DNA of 64,000 nt from CAG-791 sp000431495. GTDB taxonomy: Bacteria > Bacillota > Clostridia > Lachnospirales > Lachnospiraceae. Under the pieces are notes generated by a model. The model did not search any database, was not told where the DNA came from, and worked only from the letters and a program-made list of their open reading frames with translations. The position numbers were made by a program, and so were the translations under genes. The stretch is taken from NCBI GenBank assembly GCA_052117605.1, contig JBQKIT010000013.1. One strand, written 5' to 3'. Of this stretch, positions 24,864-33,730 are shown one piece after another (the stretch's first letter is position 1; the number at the start of each line of letters is the position of its first letter).

Positions 24864-26549
24864 CTATGCGGAACGCTTCTCTGTCTCCGGCAGCCAGTGC
24901 AGCTTCTCCATAAGCCGTACCAGCCACTGGCCCTTCGGCATGGACAGAAGATCCTTCCTTCGGATCGTACCGGACCGCACCATTGTATAGCCATAGACCA
25001 GAACCGCGGCAAGAAGCGCCGCAGCCGTTGCCGCAAGATTGTGGAAATAAAAGCCCTTCGGCAGATTCCGCATCGGTTCTGCCGCCATAGATACCAGATA
25101 ATAAACCGCCTTCGCCGCAGCTCCCATCAGTGCGGCACATACAAGAGGCTGAAGGTAATCCCGCCGGACGTCCTGCCGGATTCCCAGAAATCTTCGCAGA
25201 TAATACTGGTTCACCGCAAAGATCATGACCGAGTACAGGATGCTCACAAGAACCAGCGCCCGCACATCCAGATCCGTGAACCGCAGCAGAAGCACCAGGA
25301 CCACGGTCTGCACCACCAGCGCAATTCCCGCGGATACCAGAGGCAGATTCATTCTGCCGATGGACTGCAGCGCCGCATTGGTAATGGTTGAGATCGAATA
25401 AAAGATAACCGTCACTGCAAGAAGCGAAAGCAGGGAAGACGCAAGCTCCAGAGATTCCATCTGCGGGAACATCAGCATGGTGATCGGCCTCGCAAGAACC
25501 GCAAGCCCCACCGCGGACGGAATGGCAATGATTGAGGTAATGCGGATGGCATTCCCCACCTGGCGTCTTGCCCCTGTCTCATCCCTTCTCGCATACGCCG
25601 CCGAGATCCCCGGAATGATTGCAGAGCTCACCGCTGTTGCAATGGAAATCGGAATGTTGGAAATCACAACCGCCTTATTGGAGAAGATTCCGTACAGAGT
25701 TGTCGTGGCAGTCTCCCCCGCCCCCTTCAGATCAATCAGCATCCGCATATAAATCGTCTGATTCAGAGAGGTTGTCAGGTTCATGATCACGCCGCTGAGC
25801 ATAAAGGGCGTAATCACCAGGATCGTATCTCTGAGGAAAATCCGATATTTCTCTTCTTTTCCTGTGGCGTCTGAAAGAATTTCCGCTTTTCTGCCCTCTT
25901 TACTCCTTCGGAAGCAGAAAACCATAAACAAAAGCGCGATCAGCACGCCTGCTCCGGTTCCAAGTGCGGAACCCATGGCGCCGAGCTGAGCACGTCTTGT
26001 CGGGTCCGCTCCCACCGCCGTCTGCATAAGGAGCCAGGCCGCCGCAATACTGACCACAGCATTTGCCAGCTGCTCCAGAATCTGCGAAACGCTGGTCGGA
26101 ACCATGCTTCCTCTTGCCTGAAAATACCCTCGCATGGAGCCAAGAATTCCGAACAGAAAGACCGTAGGTGCAAAGACCTGCAGAACACAGACCGCAACAT
26201 CCGGAACCAGAAACCTTGCCCCGAAGAACAAAAGTCCGCTTCCGACCAACCCAACCAGGACTCCATACATCAGGGCGCATCGGAATACGCGGTTTGCATT
26301 TCGGTATTCGCCGACAGCCAGCTTCTGCGCCATCAGCTTGGAAATCGCCGAAGGCATGCTGTAGGACGACACCATCAGAATGATGGTATAAATGTTATAC
26401 GCGGTTCCGTAATACCCGTTTCCCTCGTCTCCGATGATCGCCGTCAGCGGTGCGCGGTACAGGAGTCCGATCACGCGGACAATCATACTGGCCATCGCCA
26501 GAATCCCCGCCTGCACCAAAACTCCCGAGCTTCTCCTGTTGTCTGCCAT
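24864..26549 (-). CDS. Polysaccharide/lipid II flippase-like protein (SpoVB/YtgP, MOP superfamily)
   Basis: 561 aa with about 14 hydrophobic segments. The N-terminus ILAMASMIVRVIGLLYRAPL and GDEGNGYYGTAYNIYTIIL are typical of the SpoVB/YtgP branch of the polysaccharide-transporter family. YtgP was shown to be a lipid II flippase (MurJ) in Bacillus; SpoVB is its sporulation paralogue. Sequence alone does not tell which role this protein has. It converges with rqcH and lies downstream of glgA, but the 75-bp gap and different function argue for separate tasks. A run of basic residues at the C-terminus is cytoplasmic. Confidence 0.85.
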   Translation of the reverse strand: MADNRRSSGVLVQAGILAMASMIVRVIGLLYRAPLTAIIGDEGNGYYGTAYNIYTIILMVSSYSMPSAISKLMAQKLAVGEYRNANRVFRCALMYGVLVGLVGSGLLFFGARFLVPDVAVCVLQVFAPTVFLFGILGSMRGYFQARGSMVPTSVSQILEQLANAVVSIAAAWLLMQTAVGADPTRRAQLGAMGSALGTGAGVLIALLFMVFCFRRSKEGRKAEILSDATGKEEKYRIFLRDTILVITPFMLSGVIMNLTTSLNQTIYMRMLIDLKGAGETATTTLYGIFSNKAVVISNIPISIATAVSSAIIPGISAAYARRDETGARRQVGNAIRITSIIAIPSAVGLAVLARPITMLMFPQMESLELASSLLSLLAVTVIFYSISTITNAALQSIGRMNLPLVSAGIALVVQTVVLVLLLRFTDLDVRALVLVSILYSVMIFAVNQYYLRRFLGIRQDVRRDYLQPLVCAALMGAAAKAVYYLVSMAAEPMRNLPKGFYFHNLAATAAALLAAVLVYGYTMVRSGTIRRKDLLSMPKGQWLVRLMEKLHWLPETEKRSA

Positions 26550-26624
26550 ACGTTCTGTAAAATCTTCCTTTGCTTCTTTTTATGGATATCCCGCCGAGGC
26601 AAAATCCCTGAAAACAGCTCTGCC

Positions 26625-28073
26625 TCAGCCGATCAGCCAGTCATACATCTGCTGATACTGACCTGCGGAAACTCTCCAGGAGAAATCCGCCGCCATCGCG
26701 CGATCCACGATATGATTCCAGTCACGCTTCTTGTCATAGAAAATCCGCTCTGCGTACCGGACCGCATTCATCATTTCATGAGCATTGTAATTGGTAAAGG
26801 TAAAGCCGGTTCCCGTCTGCTCGAACTCATTGTAGGGCTCCACGGTATCCTTCAGTCCGCCGGTCTCGCGCACAATCGGAAGCGTGCCATAGCGAAGCGC
26901 CATCAGCTGACTCAGTCCGCAGGGCTCAAACAGCGACGGCATCAGAAACGCGTCACTTGCCGCATAAATCTTGTGGGACAGATCCTCCGAATAATAGATA
27001 TTCGCCGCAAGCTTTCCCGGATACTTCTCATCAAAGTAACGGAACATATTCTCGTACCGCTCCTCGCCTGTTCCGAGAACCACAACCTGCATGGCGTCCT
27101 GAGAAAGCATCTCCTCCATGACATAGGCGATCAGATCAAAGCCCTTCTGATCCGTCAGTCTGGACACGATGCCAACCATAAAGCACCTGTCATCCTCTGC
27201 AAGTCCAAGCTTGCGCTGAAGATCCGCCTTATTCTGCTTCTTCACTCTGCGCCAGTTGCCCGCGTCATAGGGATGCGGAATCCGCTTGTCCGTCGTCGGA
27301 TTGAAGACATCATAATCAATGCCGTTCAGAATTCCGCGAAGGTCATGTGCTCTCGCATTCAGGATTCCGTCCAGTCCCTCACCGTAATACTGTGTCTTAA
27401 TCTCTTCTGCATAGGTCGGGCTCACTGTAGTGATTGCATCCGCATAAACAATGCCGCCCTTCAGAAGGTTCGCATCCTTATAGGCCTCAAGCTTGTCCGG
27501 GGTAAAATAATAGCTGGAAAGTCCGGTGATGCTCTCGACATCCGAAACATTCCACTTTCCCTGGAACCGGAGATTGTGAATGGTCATAACCGTCTTGATT
27601 CCACGGTAAAACTCGTTCTCCTGGAAACGCTCCTTCAGATAAACCGGAATCAGTCCGGTCTGCCAGTCATGACAGTGAATCAGGTCCGGCCGGAAGCCGA
27701 TGGTCGGAAGTGCCGACAGCACCGCCTTGGAGAAGAAGGCATAGCGTTTGATCTCGAACAGCGCATCATCGGTATAGACCGTTCCGGTATTGAACAGGTC
27801 CTCATTGTCGATGAAATAATAGGTGACACCATCCACCTGCGCACGCAGGATGCCGACGTACATGCTTCTCCAGTCAAAGTCCATGTAGAAGCTTGTAACA
27901 TATTGCATCTGATCTTTCATATCCTGCTTCATGCAGGCATACTTCGGCATAATCACGCGAACATCATAGAATTCCCTGTCAATTTCCTTCGGCAGCGATC
28001 CGACCACATCGGCAAGTCCGCCGGTCTTGATAAAAGGCACTCCCTCAGAAGCAGCAAACAATATGTTTCTCAT
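26625..28073 (-). CDS. glgA: Glycogen synthase (ADP-glucose type)
   Basis: 482 aa from MRNILFAASEGVPFIKTGGLADVVGSLP; the ATG at 28071-28073 fits the GlgA N-terminus better than a TTG two codons upstream. The KTGGLADV motif binds ADP-glucose. LIHCHDWQTGLIPVYL and the C-terminal PSLFEPCGLSQLMALRYGTLPIVRETGGLKDTV (GT5 donor site with the catalytic Glu) are intact. It elongates alpha-1,4-glucan. No glgC/glgD/glgB gene is next to it, unlike many glycogen operons, so it is encoded as a separate unit with its own promoter. Confidence 0.95.
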   Translation of the reverse strand: MRNILFAASEGVPFIKTGGLADVVGSLPKEIDREFYDVRVIMPKYACMKQDMKDQMQYVTSFYMDFDWRSMYVGILRAQVDGVTYYFIDNEDLFNTGTVYTDDALFEIKRYAFFSKAVLSALPTIGFRPDLIHCHDWQTGLIPVYLKERFQENEFYRGIKTVMTIHNLRFQGKWNVSDVESITGLSSYYFTPDKLEAYKDANLLKGGIVYADAITTVSPTYAEEIKTQYYGEGLDGILNARAHDLRGILNGIDYDVFNPTTDKRIPHPYDAGNWRRVKKQNKADLQRKLGLAEDDRCFMVGIVSRLTDQKGFDLIAYVMEEMLSQDAMQVVVLGTGEERYENMFRYFDEKYPGKLAANIYYSEDLSHKIYAASDAFLMPSLFEPCGLSQLMALRYGTLPIVRETGGLKDTVEPYNEFEQTGTGFTFTNYNAHEMMNAVRYAERIFYDKKRDWNHIVDRAMAADFSWRVSAGQYQQMYDWLIG

Positions 28074-28152
28074 AGTCAAACAACCCCCTGTCCCATGATT
28101 CTGCCGCCTTGTTTCCCCGATCGGCAGTCACTCGCTGTTAATATGCTCATCC

Positions 28153-28182
28153 ATTATACTCCATGGCTCGCTTTGTTCACAA
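28153..28182 (-). promoter_or_regulatory. Promoter for glgA
   Basis: On the minus strand TTGTGA (plus 28177-28182), an 18-bp spacer and TATAAT (plus 28153-28158), about 80 bp upstream of the glgA start codon. The remaining part of the 272-bp gap up to rny holds only the rny terminator. Confidence 0.6.
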
Positions 28183-28243
28183 GCCATTCATGACGTGTGC
28201 CGCCAGGCGCATGTGCGGTGCGCAGCCGCCGGGTTCCCTTCCA

Positions 28244-28283
28244 CAGGAAAGCGGAGCGGTGATTTCTCATCACCGCTCCGCTT
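28244..28283 (-). terminator. Terminator hairpin after rny
   Basis: AAGCGGAGCGGTGAT (plus 28249-28263) pairs perfectly with ATCACCGCTCCGCTT (28269-28283), a 15-bp stem with a 5-base loop. On the minus strand it is followed by TCCTG, so the U-run is short. The stem itself is strong. Confidence 0.65.
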
Positions 28284-28345
28284 CATGAAGCTTGTCAGCA
28301 GGGCACTGCTGCCCTCTTTCGTTTGTTGTTCGTCAGAACCTGCAA

Positions 28346-29914
28346 TTACTTGGCGTAATCCGTCACTCTTGATTCACGGATTACATTGACTTTGATCTGT
28401 CCGGGATATTCCAGTTCGTCTTCAATCTTCTTGGAAATATCGTGGGCAAGCAATACCATATCGGTATCGTTGATCTTCTCAGGAACTACCATAACACGAA
28501 CTTCTCTGCCTGCCTGGATGGCATAAGAATTACTAACCCCTTTAAAGCTGTTGGTGATTTCTTCAAGCTGTTTCAATCTGGTTGTGTAGGTCTCCAGTGT
28601 CTCTCTTCTGGCTCCCGGTCTTGCCGCCGAGATGGTATCCGCTGCCTGCACGATGCATGCGATCAGACTGGCAGGCTCTGTATCACCGTGATGAGACTCC
28701 ACGGTATTGATCACAATCGGAGATTCCTTGTACTTGCGGCACAGCTCTGCGCCGAGCTGTACATGGGATCCTTCCATCTCATGATCCACAGCCTTACCAA
28801 TGTCATGCAGAAGTCCTGCACGCTTCGCCATACGGACGTCCAGTCCGAGTTCCCCGGCAAAAATACCGGAGAGCTGCGCAACCTCAATGCTGTGCTTCAG
28901 CACATTCTGTCCGTAGCTGGTACGATACCGGAGTTTACCAAGGAGACGAATGAGCTCGTGGTGGAGACCATGTACGCCAACCTCCAGCGTAGCAGCTTCT
29001 CCCTCTTCCTTGATAACGGACTCCACTTCCTTCTTGGCCTTTTCAACCATTTCTTCGATTCTGGCCGGATGAATTCTTCCATCGACGATCAGTTTCTCCA
29101 GAGCAATTCTGGCAACCTCTCTTCGAATCGGATCAAATCCCGAAATGACCACCGCCTCCGGTGTGTCATCAATGATAAGATCCACGCCGGTCATCGTCTC
29201 CAGAGTACGGATGTTCCGTCCCTCGCGTCCGATGATCCGTCCCTTCATCTCATCGTTCGGAAGCTGTACCACGGAAATGGTGGCTTCCGCAACGTGATCC
29301 GCCGCACATCTCTGGATGGCACCAATCACATACTCGCGAGCCTTCTTGTCCGCTTCTTCCTTCGCTTCCGCCTCGATCTCCTTGATCATGACGGCCGAAT
29401 CGTGTCTTACATCATCTTCTACAGTCTTTAAAAGGTATTCTTTTGCCTGTTCAGAGGTCAGACCTGAAATTCGTTCGAGTTCCTGTGTACGCTGTTCACC
29501 AAGCTTTGCAACTTCTTCCTGCCGTTTCCGCAGCGATTCCTCACGGGATGCGAGCGACTGTTCCTTACGTTCCAGTGCATCGCTCTTCCGGTCGAGAGAC
29601 TCTTCCTTCTGCTGAACTCTGTGCTCGTTGCGCTGAACCTCATTCCGTCTGTCCTTGATTTCCTTATCAAGGTCGGCCTTGGCTTTCATGTTCTCTTCCT
29701 TGGCCTCCAGAAGAGCCTCGCGCTTCTTGCTCTCAGCAGTCGAAAGTGCTTCATCGATGATCGCTCTTGCCTTCTCCTTGGCACTGTCGACCTTCTGACT
29801 TTCCTGCGCTTCAAAACGCTTCTTCGTCATGGTCATCGTTACCGGAATGGCAATCGCGAGTGAGATTACAACCGCTGCAATTACGATAAAAATAGCGGAA
29901 ATTGCAGTCAGCAT
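28346..29914 (-). CDS. rny: Ribonuclease Y
   Basis: 522 aa, the standard RNase Y length. One N-terminal membrane helix (AIFIVIAAVVISLAIAIPV) is followed by a long coiled coil rich in Glu/Lys/Arg (about 30-200), the KH domain (IISVVQLPNDEMKGRIIGREGRNIRTLE region) and the HD domain with LLHDIGKAVDHEMEGSH. It starts decay of most mRNAs in many Firmicutes and acts at the membrane. AAGGAGGTG lies ahead of the ATG. It has its own promoter and terminator, so it is a single-gene unit. Confidence 0.97.
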   Translation of the reverse strand: MLTAISAIFIVIAAVVISLAIAIPVTMTMTKKRFEAQESQKVDSAKEKARAIIDEALSTAESKKREALLEAKEENMKAKADLDKEIKDRRNEVQRNEHRVQQKEESLDRKSDALERKEQSLASREESLRKRQEEVAKLGEQRTQELERISGLTSEQAKEYLLKTVEDDVRHDSAVMIKEIEAEAKEEADKKAREYVIGAIQRCAADHVAEATISVVQLPNDEMKGRIIGREGRNIRTLETMTGVDLIIDDTPEAVVISGFDPIRREVARIALEKLIVDGRIHPARIEEMVEKAKKEVESVIKEEGEAATLEVGVHGLHHELIRLLGKLRYRTSYGQNVLKHSIEVAQLSGIFAGELGLDVRMAKRAGLLHDIGKAVDHEMEGSHVQLGAELCRKYKESPIVINTVESHHGDTEPASLIACIVQAADTISAARPGARRETLETYTTRLKQLEEITNSFKGVSNSYAIQAGREVRVMVVPEKINDTDMVLLAHDISKKIEDELEYPGQIKVNVIRESRVTDYAK

Positions 29915-30034
29915 AATACAGGAGCACCTCCTTATTCAGTTTGCGTTGTATCATCTTCTCCGGCGACGGATTTCCGCCGAAGACTGGCGGTTTCTCCAGG
30001 CATATCGTCAGAAAAGACATACTGCAACAGCTCA

Positions 30035-30063
30035 ATAGTAAACGCTTTCTCTGTCGATGTCAA
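30035..30063 (-). promoter_or_regulatory. Strong promoter for rny
   Basis: On the minus strand a perfect TTGACA (plus 30058-30063), 17-bp spacer and TACTAT (plus 30035-30040). The predicted start gives a leader of about 115 bases before the rny ATG, which includes a small CCGCC/GGCGG hairpin. Confidence 0.75.
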
Positions 30064-30082
30064 GGAAGGAGCGCATCCCGGA

Positions 30083-30697
30083 TCAGTCCCGCAGTGCCGC
30101 CCGGATGACCTCGGACGAATACCCCTTCCGCATCAGAAAAGCTTTCGTTTTCTGCGTTTCCTGCCAGTTTGCTGTCGCCGGATCGTAATGCCTTTTCCGA
30201 AGGAGCTCACGAATCTGTCCCACTTCCTCCTCAAAAATCCGGCTTCCGTTTTCTTCTTCCCATTCTGCCAGGATTTCATCTGCAAGATCAGAAGAAATGC
30301 CCTTGTTCAGCAGGTCCATCCGGAGCCGCAGCCGGCTTCTGCTCCCCGCATGAGATTGCAGATAGCTCTCCGCAAAGCGCCGGTCATCCACATAATGAGC
30401 CTCTTTCATGGCTTCCACGGCCTCCCGGACAATTTCCTCCGGAAAACCGTTTCCCGCAAGCTTCCCCGCAAGGGACTTCTCCGTGTAGTCCATGTCCTTC
30501 AGAAGGCTCCCGCACTTTCGAAGCGCATCCCTCCGAAGCTTCTTCCAGAGCTCTTCTCTGGTCTCTTCCGGAATCTCCCGGTCCCTTCGAAAATCAAATT
30601 GCAATACATCCCGGTTGGACAAGACCAGAGTCCGATCATAATCGATCGTGACTCTGGTCTTCGTCTTTCCCACGGGCGTCAGGTCCGTGATCTGCAT
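30083..30697 (-). CDS. recX: RecA regulator RecX
   Basis: 204 aa of three-helix repeats. The conserved central pattern is LLKDMDYTEKSLAGKLAGNGFPEEIVREAVEAMKEAHYVDDRRFAESYL, and the N-terminal beta segment ITDLTPVGKTKTRVTIDYD is common in Firmicute RecX. RecX binds in the groove of the RecA filament and limits its activity. It starts 2 bp after the recA stop codon, so it is co-transcribed with recA and would be induced with it in the SOS response. Confidence 0.93.
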   Translation of the reverse strand: MQITDLTPVGKTKTRVTIDYDRTLVLSNRDVLQFDFRRDREIPEETREELWKKLRRDALRKCGSLLKDMDYTEKSLAGKLAGNGFPEEIVREAVEAMKEAHYVDDRRFAESYLQSHAGSRSRLRLRMDLLNKGISSDLADEILAEWEEENGSRIFEEEVGQIRELLRKRHYDPATANWQETQKTKAFLMRKGYSSEVIRAALRD

Positions 30698-30699
30698 AC

Positions 30700-31755
30700 T
30701 CAGTTCTTCTCTTCCTCCGGTGCCTCTGCAGCTTCCGGCCTTCTTGCTCCTTCCGGATCCAGGCCGTAATGCTCACGCACCTTGCAGTCAATCTCGTACA
30801 GGGTATCGGGATGCTCCTCCAGATACTTCTTCGCGTTCTCACGGCCCTGTCCGATCTTGTCGCCGTTGTAATTGTACCAGGCGCCGCTCTTTACCACGAT
30901 ATCGCTGTTCGCCGCAAGATCCAGAACGTCTCCCGAATAGGAAATTCCGCGTCCGAACATGATGTCGAACTCCGCTTCCTTAAAGGGCGGTGCAATCTTA
31001 TTCTTGACCACCTTGACTCTTGTCCGGTTTCCGATCACCTCACCGCTCTGCTTGATGGCTTCAATGCGCCGCACATCCAGACGAATGGAGGAATAGAATT
31101 TCAGTGCACGGCCTCCGGTTGTTGTCTCCGGATTGCCGAACATGACTCCGACCTTTTCACGAAGCTGGTTGATAAAGATCACCGTACAGTTGGACTTGGA
31201 AATCACTGCAGTCAGCTTGCGAAGTGCCTGGCTCATCAGTCTGGCCTGAAGACCCACGTGAGAGTCTCCCATGTCTCCGTCGATTTCTGCCTTCGGTACA
31301 AGGGCTGCTACCGAGTCCACCACCACAATATCAATTGCCCCGGAGCGAACCATGGTCTCCGCAATCTCGAGGCCCTGTTCTCCGGAATCCGGCTGGGAAA
31401 TATAAAGATTGTCCACATCCACGCCAATGTTGCGCGCATACACAGGATCCAGCGCATGCTCGGCATCAATAAATCCGGCAATGCCGCCGCGGCGCTGCAC
31501 CTCCGCGATCATATGAAGGGTCAGTGTTGTCTTACCGGAGGACTCCGGTCCATACACCTCAATCACTCTTCCCTTCGGAATTCCGCCAAGTCCCAGCGCA
31601 ATATCCAGCGCCAGAGATCCGGTCGGTGTTGTCTCAATATTCATGGTCGAGGAAGGATCTCCAAGCTTCATCACAGCGCCCTTCCCGTACTGCTTCTCAA
31701 TCTGTGAAATTGCGGCATCCAGTGCCTTTAATCGATCTTCACGATCCATTGCCAT
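30700..31755 (-). CDS. recA: Recombinase RecA
   Basis: 351 aa with all core motifs: AISQIEKQYGKGAVMKLG, Walker A GPESSGKTTLTLH, Walker B VVVDSVAALVPKAEIDG, the L1/L2 ssDNA-binding loops (SHVGLQARLMSQALRKL; GNPETTTGGRALKFYSS) and FINQLREKVGVMFG. The C-terminal 25 residues are acidic. RecA drives homologous recombination and LexA self-cleavage. The gene has AAGGAG at normal spacing and a LexA-type box upstream. recX follows at once. Confidence 0.99.
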   Translation of the reverse strand: MAMDREDRLKALDAAISQIEKQYGKGAVMKLGDPSSTMNIETTPTGSLALDIALGLGGIPKGRVIEVYGPESSGKTTLTLHMIAEVQRRGGIAGFIDAEHALDPVYARNIGVDVDNLYISQPDSGEQGLEIAETMVRSGAIDIVVVDSVAALVPKAEIDGDMGDSHVGLQARLMSQALRKLTAVISKSNCTVIFINQLREKVGVMFGNPETTTGGRALKFYSSIRLDVRRIEAIKQSGEVIGNRTRVKVVKNKIAPPFKEAEFDIMFGRGISYSGDVLDLAANSDIVVKSGAWYNYNGDKIGQGRENAKKYLEEHPDTLYEIDCKVREHYGLDPEGARRPEAAEAPEEEKN

Positions 31756-31850
31756 AGCTGAACTCCTTGATATCTCTTACTGATTCTGATATGCAGCCGC
31801 ATTATCCGGTCGCCGACCGCTGCTGCAATACCATTACGTTCTCAAAGAAC

Positions 31851-31864
31851 AGAACATTTGTTCT
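31851..31864 (-). promoter_or_regulatory. LexA (DinR) box upstream of recA
   Basis: AGAACATTTGTTCT at 31851-31864 is a palindrome matching the Gram-positive LexA consensus CGAACnnnnGTTCG in the inner bases. It overlaps an adjacent smaller palindrome, GTTCT-caa-AGAAC (31839-31851), so four half-sites lie within 26 bp. It is about 95 bp upstream of the recA ATG. The 425-bp gap from 31757 to 32181 otherwise holds only the plus-strand promoter listed next. Confidence 0.8.
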
Positions 31865-32071
31865 GCTTCACAGTATATCATTGCCTTTTTCGGTATGCAA
31901 GGCGATATTCTCATGATTTCAGATGGAGTATGCTCACCGTTTCCGGTGAGGCCGGCAGAAACGCCGTCAGAATGCAGAGAAAACGCGGTCCGGCCAAAAC
32001 CGCTGCTCTTTTGCTACTATATCACAGAAGCAAGAGGATATGACAGTCCGATTTGCAAAGCCGTCTTACAT

Positions 32072-32100
32072 TTGACAGAAATATGTTAAAACATTAACAT
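32072..32100 (+). promoter_or_regulatory. Promoter of the small membrane-protein gene, with palindrome over the -10
   Basis: TTGACA (32072-32077), 17-bp spacer, TAACAT (32095-32100). A palindrome TGTTAA-aaca-TTAACA (32084-32099) covers the spacer and -10, the usual place for a repressor site. A short AACAGC/GCTGTT hairpin followed by TTTTT lies about 25 bp downstream within the leader. Confidence 0.65.
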
Positions 32101-32181
32101 AATAACTGTAAACAGCAGTTGCAGAGCTGTTTTTACACACTTTAATATGTGTGATCTCTCATGGTGAAGGAAGGAGGAATT

Positions 32182-32421
32182 ATGAATACTGCTTATTTGT
32201 TACTCGCCGTCACAGCAATTGTAATTGTGTGCGTCACAGGGATTGCACTCATCGGAGATTATATCCGGGAGAAGGATTTCGAAGATCAGATTACGGGGAA
32301 AAAGCCCTGCAGGAAGATGAAGGGCCATACCGTATACTTCGATTCCAGAATGTTTGAGGATCAGCAGTTTACAAAACCCAGCAATCCTCTGTGCTCCGGA
32401 GGGAGAAAGGTAAGACCTTAA
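32182..32421 (+). CDS. Small single-pass membrane protein of unknown function
   Basis: 79 aa from MNTAYLLLAVTAIVIVCVTG, chosen because AAGGAGG sits 6 bases before this ATG; an upstream in-frame ATG lacks a ribosome site. Residues 4-28 form one hydrophobic helix, and the rest is hydrophilic and basic, ending GGRKVRP, so the protein is probably anchored with its C-terminus in the cytoplasm. I do not recognise the family. It has its own promoter and overlaps nothing. The downstream convergent genes begin 15 bp later. Confidence 0.7.
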   Translation: MNTAYLLLAVTAIVIVCVTGIALIGDYIREKDFEDQITGKKPCRKMKGHTVYFDSRMFEDQQFTKPSNPLCSGGRKVRP

Positions 32422-32435
32422 TCTTCTCCATCCGC

Positions 32436-32852
32436 TCAGATGACGAAGGTCATCAATCCCATTTTGGACAGCTGAAGTTCCGAAATCATCATCCCCATGA
32501 GCGTTTTCTGCTCCGGCGAAATCGAAGCAAGCTCCTCTGCAGTCAGCACCCGTTCTTCAAATTCGGTGTCCGTCCTGCCGCCGAGATGCTTCTTCACCTT
32601 GGGCACATAAATTCTTATTTTCGCGCGAAGCTGCCGGTAAATCCGGCAGCTTTCGTCCTGCGGTTTCATATAATAGAGGTGACTCTCGATCGTTGTATCC
32701 GCATCCACCTCCTGAAGCAGGAGCTGCTTGATGATGCAGCGGTATTTGTAGCTGAGATCAATATCATCCACCAGCTCGCGGTAAGAGTATTTCGCGCCGA
32801 TCTGAAGGACCGACATGTTCTCCATGATGTATCTGTAATCCGTCTCTTTCAA
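32436..32852 (-). CDS. Conserved-looking hypothetical protein, 138 aa
   Basis: Starts at a TTG 3 bp after the sigma-like gene (an ATG at residue 10 is an alternative). The sequence is soluble and well balanced: YSYRELVDDIDLSYKYRCIIKQLLLQEVDADTTIESHLYYM, then an Arg/Lys-rich middle (RIYRQLRAKIRIYVPKVKKH) and a helical C-terminus. No catalytic motif or membrane segment is visible. Tight spacing implies one operon with the sigma-like and rhomboid-fold genes. I do not recognise it. Confidence 0.7.
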   Translation of the reverse strand: MKETDYRYIMENMSVLQIGAKYSYRELVDDIDLSYKYRCIIKQLLLQEVDADTTIESHLYYMKPQDESCRIYRQLRAKIRIYVPKVKKHLGGRTDTEFEERVLTAEELASISPEQKTLMGMMISELQLSKMGLMTFVI

Positions 32853-32854
32853 AA

Positions 32855-33652
32855 TCAGTTTCCTTTTCCCGCATCAGCGGCCTCTGAATCCTCAAGACTT
32901 TCAATTCTGTTCCCGGTAATACGGATGGCGTCCAGAATCTCCTCCTCCGTGACCTCGCCTTCGCCTGCCAGCTCTTCCACACTCACCTTGCGGCCAAGGA
33001 TCTTTGCAAGCTCGTCTGCCTTTTCCAGAACCTTATTTGCTGTATCTGCCGCAGTCTGATCTGCCGAAACCTCATCCAGATTCTCGGCAATCAAATCCTC
33101 CATGGCGTTCATGATCCGCTCCGCCAGAGCACCTTCCACTTCCTCCGGTCCCTCAAGTGGTGCCAGAAGCTTCGTTCCGCGCACGAGTGCTTCATTTCCT
33201 GCTCCGATCAGATCCTCCATGAACACGCCCTGTCCTGCATACAGTCTTGCAAGATCCACAACCTTCGGCAGCATCCACTCCGCAAGCTGTCTCTGGGCGT
33301 CCTTTTCTCCGGCCATAGCCTGGATTTCAATCGCCTCCCGTTCACCGTCCGATGGCTGCTCCATGGCATTTACCATTTCCGTGTATTCGCGAAGATAATC
33401 CGCCTCCTCTTCCGAAAGCTTCTCCTCCGCATCCAGCGGTTCATCGATGCCGATGTTATTCTGCTTCAGATATTCCTCCACAAGCTTTTCCTGCTCACCG
33501 GACAGCTGAAGCTCCTCCAGCGCCTGCTCAAGCTGATCTCTCGTGATCATCCCACGGTTTTTCCGCGCAGCCCCCACAAGACTTCTGAGGATGCACTGCA
33601 GCTGACCGCCAAGGTCCTTTGCTTCACTTCCATTCTGATGCTTCTCGCTCAT
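32855..33652 (-). CDS. Sigma-70-like protein lacking promoter-recognition regions
   Basis: 265 aa from MSEKHQNGSEAKDLGG, preceded by GAGGG. By eye the protein follows the RpoD domain order. Residues 17-70 resemble region 1.1 (GMITRDQLEQALEELQLSGEQ), 84-125 region 1.2 (YLREYTEMV...AGEKDAQRQLAEWML), 126-163 regions 2.1-2.2 (VVDLARLYAGQGVFMEDLIGAGNEAL) and 204-255 region 3 (LEKADELAKILGRKVSVEELAG). The aromatic/basic residues of 2.3-2.4 are replaced by an acidic helix (about 165-195), and region 4 is absent. It therefore should not bind promoters. It may bind RNA polymerase as a modulator, or be a decayed paralogue. It lies between a rhomboid-fold gene and an unknown gene. Confidence 0.7.
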   Translation of the reverse strand: MSEKHQNGSEAKDLGGQLQCILRSLVGAARKNRGMITRDQLEQALEELQLSGEQEKLVEEYLKQNNIGIDEPLDAEEKLSEEEADYLREYTEMVNAMEQPSDGEREAIEIQAMAGEKDAQRQLAEWMLPKVVDLARLYAGQGVFMEDLIGAGNEALVRGTKLLAPLEGPEEVEGALAERIMNAMEDLIAENLDEVSADQTAADTANKVLEKADELAKILGRKVSVEELAGEGEVTEEEILDAIRITGNRIESLEDSEAADAGKGN

Positions 33653-33730
33653 AATTCCCTCTTCACTTTCCAGATTCTTCATTTCCGATATTGCCAGCGG
33701 AAGAAACCTCATCCGCCGTTTCCCGCTGTC

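Noticed and set aside
26590..26628. Terminator after glgA (GGCTGAGGCA with TGCCTCGGC)
   Set aside because: The stem overlaps the glgA stop and has mismatches, and no U-run follows; not strong enough to list.
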